A DNA stretch of 64,000 nucleotides from NCBI GenBank assembly GCA_016713005.1, contig JADJPY010000016.1:124001-188000 (forward strand). Reading direction: 5' to 3'. Position 1 is the first letter of the stretch. Each line of letters starts with the position of its first letter. The position numbers and the translations under genes are program-made. This DNA is from Ramlibacter sp. Lineage in GTDB: Bacteria; Pseudomonadota; Gammaproteobacteria; Burkholderiales; Burkholderiaceae_C. The notes under the pieces were generated by a model that worked only from the letters and a program-made list of their open reading frames with translations, did not search any database and had not been told where the DNA came from. Shown piece after piece: positions 58,940 to 64,000 of this stretch.

Positions 58940-60049
58940 TCAACGGCTGACGAGCTTGCCGTCCTTGGTGACCATGGCCAGCTCGACAAACTTGCTGCCA
59001 TGCTGCGCGCCGCTGCCAAAGCTGATCTTGTAGCCGCCCAAGTCGTACGTGCCCAGGCCCTGCAGCGCCTGGAGCACGGTTTGCGCCGTCACGGGCTTGG
59101 CCGCGCGGCGGATGCCTTCGGCCATCACCTTGGCGGCAAAACAGGCCTCCAGCTGGGTGGAGTTCATCGGCGTCTTGCTGCCCGCCGCCTCCAGCGCCTT
59201 GGCGCATTCGCGCACGGCAGCGATGGAAGAGGCCGGGCTGGGCACCACCTGGGCGATGGACACGCCCGAACTGGCCGGCCCCGCCGCCGTGATGTACTGG
59301 TCCGCCCCCACAAACGACAGGCTCGAGGTCGGCAGCATGCGGCCCATGGCCACCAGCTCCTTTTGCAGCGCGGCGGCCGCGCCGGATACCACGGTGTTGA
59401 TGACGAACTCGGGGTTCTGGCCCGCCAGCGTCTGCGCCTCGGCCTTGCCCACCGCCAGATTGCGCTTGAGGGGCAGGCCCTGGGGCGTGAGATTGCTTTT
59501 CTTGAGGTAGCTGGTCACCACATCGAAGTTCTGGCGGCCCACCTCGTCGTCGTAATAGACAACACTGACCCGCTTGAAGCCCAGGCTCAGCCAGAACGCG
59601 AGCATCTTCTCCATCTCCTCGCCATAGCTGGCGCGGATGGTGAACAGCACGGGGCTGTTGGTGCGCACGGCGTTGGCGCCCGAGAACGGCGCGAAGAACG
59701 GCACCGAGGCGGCCTCGGCCTGGGGCAGTGCGTCCAGGCTGAGCGTGGCCGACGCAAAGCCGAACAACGCCAGCAGGTTCTTGTTCTCCAGCAGCGTCTT
59801 GGCATTGGCGCCAGCGGTCTTGCGGTCGTTCTTGTCGTCCAGCGAAACCAGCTCGATCGGCCGGCCCGCGACACCACCCTTGGCATTGATTGACGCGAAG
59901 TACGCCGCCGCGCCATCGCGGATGTCGGTGCCGAACTTGGCGTTGCCCCCGCTGAGTGGCGCCGACTGGCCGATGACCCATTTGTCCTGTGCCTGCGCGG
60001 CACCCGTCACCGCCAGGATGGCGGCGAAAGCGATGAGCTTGATTTGCAT
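58940..60049 (-). CDS. Branched-chain amino-acid-type ABC transporter substrate-binding protein
   Basis: A 369-residue periplasmic binding protein. The signal peptide is LIAFAAILAVTGAAQAQD. The LivK-type fold is indicated by IGQSAPLSGGNAKFGTDIRD, NAKGGVAGRPIELVSLDDKN and the central FKRVSVVYYDDEVGRQNFDV. No permease or ATPase genes are adjacent, so it may be an orphan or serve a distant transporter. Substrate class (amino acid, amide, aromatic acid) is undetermined. Confidence 0.92.
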   Translation of the reverse strand: MQIKLIAFAAILAVTGAAQAQDKWVIGQSAPLSGGNAKFGTDIRDGAAAYFASINAKGGVAGRPIELVSLDDKNDRKTAGANAKTLLENKNLLALFGFASATLSLDALPQAEAASVPFFAPFSGANAVRTNSPVLFTIRASYGEEMEKMLAFWLSLGFKRVSVVYYDDEVGRQNFDVVTSYLKKSNLTPQGLPLKRNLAVGKAEAQTLAGQNPEFVINTVVSGAAAALQKELVAMGRMLPTSSLSFVGADQYITAAGPASSGVSIAQVVPSPASSIAAVRECAKALEAAGSKTPMNSTQLEACFAAKVMAEGIRRAAKPVTAQTVLQALQGLGTYDLGGYKISFGSGAQHGSKFVELAMVTKDGKLVSR

Positions 60050-60174
60050 AAGAAGCGGCGTCCCCAGAGGAGGCGATACATATTGTTACGCCTCTAGGTT
60101 ACGCCGCTTTGCGGACTGTGTGTATGCCAACCGATCAGGATTATCCCTGCGGCAAAAAGCATCAGTTCCTGAGC

Positions 60175-61788
60175 CTAGAACCCCGCAGCCAGACCGTCGC
60201 GGCGCGCGTCGCTGGCGACCACGTAGCCCTCTTTGGCGGGGTCGCCCAGTCGCCAGATGAACTGGCCCGCGCCGAAATCCTGGTAGCTGTCGTTGATGAC
60301 TTCCACGCGGTGGCCGCGTGCCGACAGGCCAGACACGGTGGCCGGGTCCATCTGCTGCTCCACATTGATCTCCAGGCCCGCGTTGTATCGCCAGCGCGGC
60401 GCATCGCAGGCGGCCTGCGGGTTCTGGCCATAGTCCAGCATGCGCACCAGCGTCTGCAGGTGGCCCTGGGGCTGCATGTTGGCGCCCATCACGCCAAAGC
60501 TCATCACGGGCTGGCCGTCTTTCGTCAAGAACGCCGGGATGATGGTGTGAAAAGGCCGCTTGCCCGGCGCCACCTGGTTGGCGCCCGGCTGCAGGCTGAA
60601 GGCGTGGCCGCGGTTTTGCAGGCTGACGCCAAAGGTGGGCTCCACGCAGCCCGAGCCAAAGCCCATGTAGTTGCTCTGGATGAAGCTGACCATCATGCCG
60701 CTTTCGTCTGCGGTGGTGAGGTAGATGGTGCCGCCCTTGACAGGATTGCCGGCGCCGAAATCCTGCGCGCGCTTCAGGTCGATCAACTTAGCGCGCGACG
60801 CCAGGTAGTCCGCGTCCAGCATCTGGGCGGCGGTGACTTCCATGTGGGCCGGTTCGGCCACGTAGCGGTACACATCGGCAAAGGCGAGCTTCATCGCCTC
60901 GATCTGCAGGTGGTGCGAGTCCACGCCGTCCACCGGCAGGCTGCCCACGTCAAAGTGCTTGAGGATGCCCAGCGCAATCAGCGCGGCAATGCCCTGCCCG
61001 CTGGGCGGGATCTCGTGCAGCCGGTGGCCGCGGTAGTCCTGCCCGATGGGGGTGACCCACTCGGGGCGGTAGGTTTCCAGGTCGCGCGCCGTGAGCGCGC
61101 CGCCGTTGGCATACGCAAACGCCTCGATCGCCTCGGCAATCTCGCCGCCATAAAACGCCGCGCCGCGCGTCGCGCCGATCAGCCGCAGCGCGCGCGCCAT
61201 CGCCGGCATCGTGACCAGCTCGCCTACCGCCGGGGCGCGTCCGCGTGGCATGAAGGCCTGGGCAAAACCGGGCTGGCGCGAGAGCTCGTCCGCCGCGCCG
61301 GCGGCCCACTTCTGCCCCACCACGGGCGGCACGATGTAGCCGCGCTCGGCAATCTGCGCGGCCGGCTCCAGCAGGTCGGCAAACGGCAGCTTGCCAAAGC
61401 GCTCGCTCAGGGCCACCCAGCTGGACACCGCGCCCGGCACAGAGACGCTGTCGATGCCGCGCTTCGGCGGCGCTTTGGCATCGCTGCCGTACTTGGCATG
61501 GAAGTACCCGGGCGTCCAGGCCTGGGGCGCGCAGCCCGAGGCGTTGAGCCCGTGCAGGCCCTTGCCGTCCCACAGGATGCAGAAGGCGTCGCTGCCCAGT
61601 CCGTTGCTGACCGGCTCGCACACCGTCATGGCCGCCGCCGCGGCGATGGCCGCATCAACCGCATTGCCGCCCTGCCAGAGCATGCGCAGCCCGGCTTGCG
61701 CGGCCAGCGGGTGCGAGGTGGAGACGGCGTTGCGCGCGAAGACGGGGATGCGGGTGGTGGCGTAGGGGTTGGCGTAATTGAAGCTCAT
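60175..61788 (-). CDS. ggt: Gamma-glutamyltransferase family protein
   Basis: A 537-residue Ntn-hydrolase. HPLAAQAGLRMLWQGGNAVD near the start and the self-cleavage/nucleophile site KGGTIYLTTADESG (Thr about 355) are diagnostic, followed by NYMGFGSGCVEPTFGVSLQN and the final GANMQPQGHLQTLVRMLDY. No signal peptide is visible, unlike periplasmic GGT, so this is probably a cytoplasmic acylase-type homologue (cephalosporin acylase/YwrD-like). The specific substrate is unknown. Confidence 0.85.
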   Translation of the reverse strand: MSFNYANPYATTRIPVFARNAVSTSHPLAAQAGLRMLWQGGNAVDAAIAAAAAMTVCEPVSNGLGSDAFCILWDGKGLHGLNASGCAPQAWTPGYFHAKYGSDAKAPPKRGIDSVSVPGAVSSWVALSERFGKLPFADLLEPAAQIAERGYIVPPVVGQKWAAGAADELSRQPGFAQAFMPRGRAPAVGELVTMPAMARALRLIGATRGAAFYGGEIAEAIEAFAYANGGALTARDLETYRPEWVTPIGQDYRGHRLHEIPPSGQGIAALIALGILKHFDVGSLPVDGVDSHHLQIEAMKLAFADVYRYVAEPAHMEVTAAQMLDADYLASRAKLIDLKRAQDFGAGNPVKGGTIYLTTADESGMMVSFIQSNYMGFGSGCVEPTFGVSLQNRGHAFSLQPGANQVAPGKRPFHTIIPAFLTKDGQPVMSFGVMGANMQPQGHLQTLVRMLDYGQNPQAACDAPRWRYNAGLEINVEQQMDPATVSGLSARGHRVEVINDSYQDFGAGQFIWRLGDPAKEGYVVASDARRDGLAAGF

Positions 61789-62212
61789 GTCCGGATTGTC
61801 GGCGAGCGACGCTTCTCGTGCAGCGGAGTGGGTTCGTTCTTGTTTCCAGCGCTTCTTCGGCGTTGGCCCCGCGGGTCGGCGGCGACGGGTACCCGCCTGC
61901 GCTCGTGTCCCCCGGCCCGGGCTGCGCCCGGACCTCCTCCTTTACCTCGCTTCGGCGGGCACCCATCACCGCCAACCCGCTGCGTGCGAGGTACGCCACG
62001 GCCCGGACTTCCCCTCGTTCGAGCAAGCCCACGCCACTGGATCAGGTGGGTTGGGTGCTCTGCGCAGCGAAGTAAAGGAGGAGGATTGGGCGCAGCCCCA
62101 TCCGGGGGACATGAGCGGAGCGGAGTACCCGGCCCGCATGAGCCCGAAGCAACGCTGGCGTGGAAGGCGGGCAAGAAACAGTCACACAAGAAGCTCTAGA
62201 CTTGGAACCCGC
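61789..62212. repeat. Large imperfect palindrome between ggt and nth
   Basis: This 424-bp gap has no convincing gene. From about 61808 to 62196 the left half is an imperfect reverse complement of the right half. Clear paired blocks are CCTCCTCCTTTACCTCGC (61934-61951) against the complement of GCGAAGTAAAGGAGGAGG (62067-62084), and GTCCCCCGG...GGCTGCGCCC against GGGCGCAGCCCCATCCGGGGGAC (given here in two parts: GGGCGCAGCC, then CCGGGGGAC). Outer arms near 61808 and 62190 pair GCTTCTCGTG with CACAAGAAGC. Short ORFs crossing both arms are by-products of the symmetry. Confidence 0.75.
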
Positions 62213-62851
62213 ATGAACGCCACCCAGATCGAACGCTTTTTTGCCACCCTGAAGGCGACCAACCCGCAGCCGGCCAGCGAGCTGGAATACACCAGCGTGT
62301 TCGAGCTGCTGGCCGCCGTGCTGCTGAGTGCGCAGGCCACCGATGTGGGCGTCAACAAGGCCACACGACGCCTGTTCCCCGTGGCGAACACACCGCAAGC
62401 CATCCTGGCGCTGGGGCAGGAAGGGCTGGAGGGCTACATCAAGACGATCGGGCTGTTCCGCAGCAAGGCAAAGCACCTGATGGAGACCTGCCGCATCCTG
62501 GTGGCGCAGCACGGCGGCGAGGTGCCGCGCACGCGCGAGGCGCTGGAGGCGCTGCCCGGCGTGGGCCGCAAGACGGCCAACGTGGTGCTCAACGTCGCGT
62601 TTGGCGAGCCCACGATGGCCGTGGACACGCACATCTTCCGCCTGGGCATCCGCACCGGGCTGGCGCCAGGCAAGAACCCGCATGAGGTGGAGATGGGCCT
62701 GCTCAAACGCGTCCCGCCCGCCTATCTGGTGGACGCACACCACTGGCTGATCCTGCACGGCCGGTATGTGTGCCAGGCGCGCAAGCCGCTGTGCTGGCAG
62801 TGCGCCGTCAGCGACTGCTGCGACTTCCGACCCAAGACGCCCCGCCCGTGA
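62213..62851 (+). CDS. nth: Endonuclease III
   Basis: A 212-residue DNA glycosylase/AP lyase. The helix-hairpin-helix EALPGVGRKTANVVLNVAFG (about 111-130) carries the catalytic Lys (about 119), and MAVDTHIFRLG the catalytic Asp (about 138). The C-terminal C-x6-C-x2-C-x5-C set (CQARKPLCWQCAVSDCC) binds the 4Fe-4S cluster. It removes oxidised pyrimidines. ATG 62213 is preceded by GGAA; the longer ORF reads through the palindromic element. Confidence 0.97.
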   Translation: MNATQIERFFATLKATNPQPASELEYTSVFELLAAVLLSAQATDVGVNKATRRLFPVANTPQAILALGQEGLEGYIKTIGLFRSKAKHLMETCRILVAQHGGEVPRTREALEALPGVGRKTANVVLNVAFGEPTMAVDTHIFRLGIRTGLAPGKNPHEVEMGLLKRVPPAYLVDAHHWLILHGRYVCQARKPLCWQCAVSDCCDFRPKTPRP

Positions 62852-62879
62852 ACCCGCCCCTTTCCTGATCCCACATCCA

Positions 62880-63824
62880 ATGCGCCCGCTGCGCCCCGCA
62901 ACCGCCCACCGCACGGACCCGGTCCGCATCCGGTTTGCTATTGTTTTGATAGCGGGTGTGCTAGCACTGACGGGGGCTGGAGCCACATTTGGCACTGAAA
63001 TTGCCGCAGTGGACGACGCCGGCACCCGCCTCACGCTGGCGCAGCCCGCGCGGCGCATCGTGAGCCTGTCGCCGCACCTGACCGAGCTGGTCTACGCCGC
63101 CGGTGCAGGGGACCGCCTGGTGGGCGTGAGCCGCTACAGCGACCACCCCGCCGCCGCGCGCGCGCTGCCCGTGCTCAGCGACGCCTTCACGCTCAACCTG
63201 GAGGCGATCCGCGCGGCCAGGCCAGACCTGGTGCTGGTGTGGCAGTCCGGCACGGCGCAGCGCTCGCGCGACGCGCTCAAGGCCATGGCGCAGCGCGAAG
63301 GTTTTGCCGTGTGGGAGGGCGAGTCGCGCGACGTGGAAGGCATCGCCTCCACGCTGGAGCGCATCGGCCGTTTGAGCGGCACGTCTGCCACCGCCAACGC
63401 GGAGGCCGCCGCGCAGCGCGCCGCGTGGGCCGCGCTGGTGGCGCGCTGGCAGGGCGCCGCGCCGGTGCGCGTGTTCTACCAGGTGTGGGACGCGCCGCTG
63501 ATGACCTTCAACCGCGAGCACGGCGTCAGCCGCGCGCTGGCGGCGTGCGGCGCGGTCAACGGTTTCGGGCAACTGGCGTCGCTGACGCCCACCGTCAGCC
63601 GCGAGGCGGTGCTGGCCTTTGACCCGCAGCTGATCCTGAGCGGCAGCGACGACCCCCAGCGCGCATTGGCCGCCTGGCGCGCGCTGCCCCGCATCAGCGC
63701 AGTGCGCCATGGACAGCTCAAGGGCGTGCCGGGCGACGTGCTCACCCGGATGGGCCCGCGCTTTGTGCAGGCGGCCAGCCAGCTGTGCGAGCGGGTGGAC
63801 GCGGCGCGGGCCACGGCGAAGTAG
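62880..63824 (+). CDS. BtuF-like ABC transporter substrate-binding protein
   Basis: A 314-residue periplasmic receptor of the cobalamin/siderophore class. The core has TLAQPARRIVSLSPHLTELV, GVSRYSDHPAAARALP and LEAIRAARPDLVLVW, as in BtuF. The signal peptide hydrophobic core (AIVLIAGVLALTGAGATFG, about 20-38) is encoded by a family A repeat. The N-terminus before it is basic (RPATAHRTDPVRIR). It starts 28 bp after nth and may be co-transcribed. No permease is visible in the window. Confidence 0.88.
   Translation: MRPLRPATAHRTDPVRIRFAIVLIAGVLALTGAGATFGTEIAAVDDAGTRLTLAQPARRIVSLSPHLTELVYAAGAGDRLVGVSRYSDHPAAARALPVLSDAFTLNLEAIRAARPDLVLVWQSGTAQRSRDALKAMAQREGFAVWEGESRDVEGIASTLERIGRLSGTSATANAEAAAQRAAWAALVARWQGAAPVRVFYQVWDAPLMTFNREHGVSRALAACGAVNGFGQLASLTPTVSREAVLAFDPQLILSGSDDPQRALAAWRALPRISAVRHGQLKGVPGDVLTRMGPRFVQAASQLCERVDAARATAK
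62937..63000 (+). repeat. Family A repeat, copy 14 (coding, in btuF-like signal peptide)
   Basis: GCTAT-N7-ATAGC head, GGGTGTGCTAGCACTG, core ACGGGGGCTGGAGCC, tail ACATTTGGCACTGAAA. It lies wholly inside the open reading frame in the frame GCT ATT GTT, which has no stop. Confidence 0.9.
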
Positions 63825-63846
63825 ACACGCCCCGCGGCCAGTGCCC

Positions 63847-64000
63847 TCAGGGCAGGGCGAGCGCCGCCGCGGTGCACAGGCGCCCGGTGTCCAGGATGCC
63901 CTCGCCAAACGAACCCGGCTGCCAGCCCGGCGGCTTGCGCGCCGTGGCGCGCGCCGCCTTGCGAAAGGCCTCGACCCGCGCGCCTGTGCGGCCGTATTTC
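63847..64000 (-). CDS. 3' end of a gene running off the window (possible S8 peptidase)
   Basis: The minus strand is open from the window edge to TGA at 63847-63849, giving a C-terminal ~50-residue tail with KPPGWQPGSFGEGILDTGRL. The GWxxGxFGxGILD pattern is seen at the end of subtilisin-like S8 peptidase domains. The catalytic residues would lie beyond the window, so this is a weak assignment. It is convergent with the btuF-like gene. Confidence 0.5.
   Translation of the reverse strand, partial: KYGRTGARVEAFRKAARATARKPPGWQPGSFGEGILDTGRLCTAAALALP

Noticed and set aside
61778..62212. N-terminal extension of nth and opposite-strand ORFs across the palindrome
   Set aside because: These reading frames exist because the palindrome is GC-rich and symmetric. 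Endonuclease III homology begins at 62213.

Overview
This 64-kb window is GC-rich chromosomal DNA from a betaproteobacterium, most likely a member of the Comamonadaceae (Acidovorax or a close relative). I infer this from the AddAB-type (not RecBCD) recombination genes, the Bug-type (tripartite tricarboxylate transporter) solute receptor, the OmpR/EnvZ pair, the housekeeping gene sequences and a short dispersed repeat at many gene ends. I cannot name the species. No tRNA, rRNA, CRISPR array, prophage or IS transposase is visible.

Layout. 1-3080 is a lower-GC array of about five integron gene cassettes: a SUKH protein, two membrane proteins, a secreted protein and an unknown, separated by attC sites. 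The integrase is not in the window; the cassette polarity places it to the left. 3086-5506 holds an unknown protein, a P-loop protein and an acyltransferase. 5533-12825 is a minus-strand cluster of addB, addA and a BaiN-type flavoprotein. 12924-14735 has trxA and rho, each with recognisable 3' or 5' control elements. 14796-18084 has a SIMPL protein, a small secreted protein and ompR/envZ. 18140-23642 holds ispD-ispF (minus) and mfd-serB (plus). 23639-27984 is a PhoD phosphatase coupled to a large 7TMR-DISM/PAS histidine kinase. 28082-45646 is metabolic and accessory: hydrolases, transporter, GST, GDP-mannose-epimerase-like protein, acyltransferase, DEAD-box helicase, SDR, exonuclease, fadH, a glycosyltransferase/methyltransferase pair, a GlxA regulator and a MAPEG protein. 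45733-53723 contains a SUI1-family protein, katG, lipoproteins, an aminotransferase and two toxin-antitoxin modules with visible operators. 53860-63824 contains a Bug receptor, a dienelactone hydrolase, an unusual binding-protein/rhodanese fusion, a VWA lipoprotein, an amino-acid-type ABC receptor, gamma-glutamyltransferase, nth and a BtuF-like receptor. The window ends inside a minus-strand gene.

The most striking signal is a ~60-bp repeat (called family A here) present in at least 14 recognisable copies, 12 of them in the same orientation. It begins with GCTAY-N7-ATAGC and has a conserved GCGGGGGCTGGAGGCC core. Copies provide the stop codon and last residues of several genes in one recurrent frame, lie in frame at three places inside AddA, and encode the hydrophobic core of the BtuF-like signal peptide. 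The window therefore shows a non-coding repeat being absorbed into proteins. Other structures worth attention are a ~390-bp imperfect palindrome before nth, 22-bp identical direct repeats bracketing a PIN toxin-antitoxin module, a terminator-like hairpin directly before the mfd start codon, and a C-rich, G-poor rho leader.
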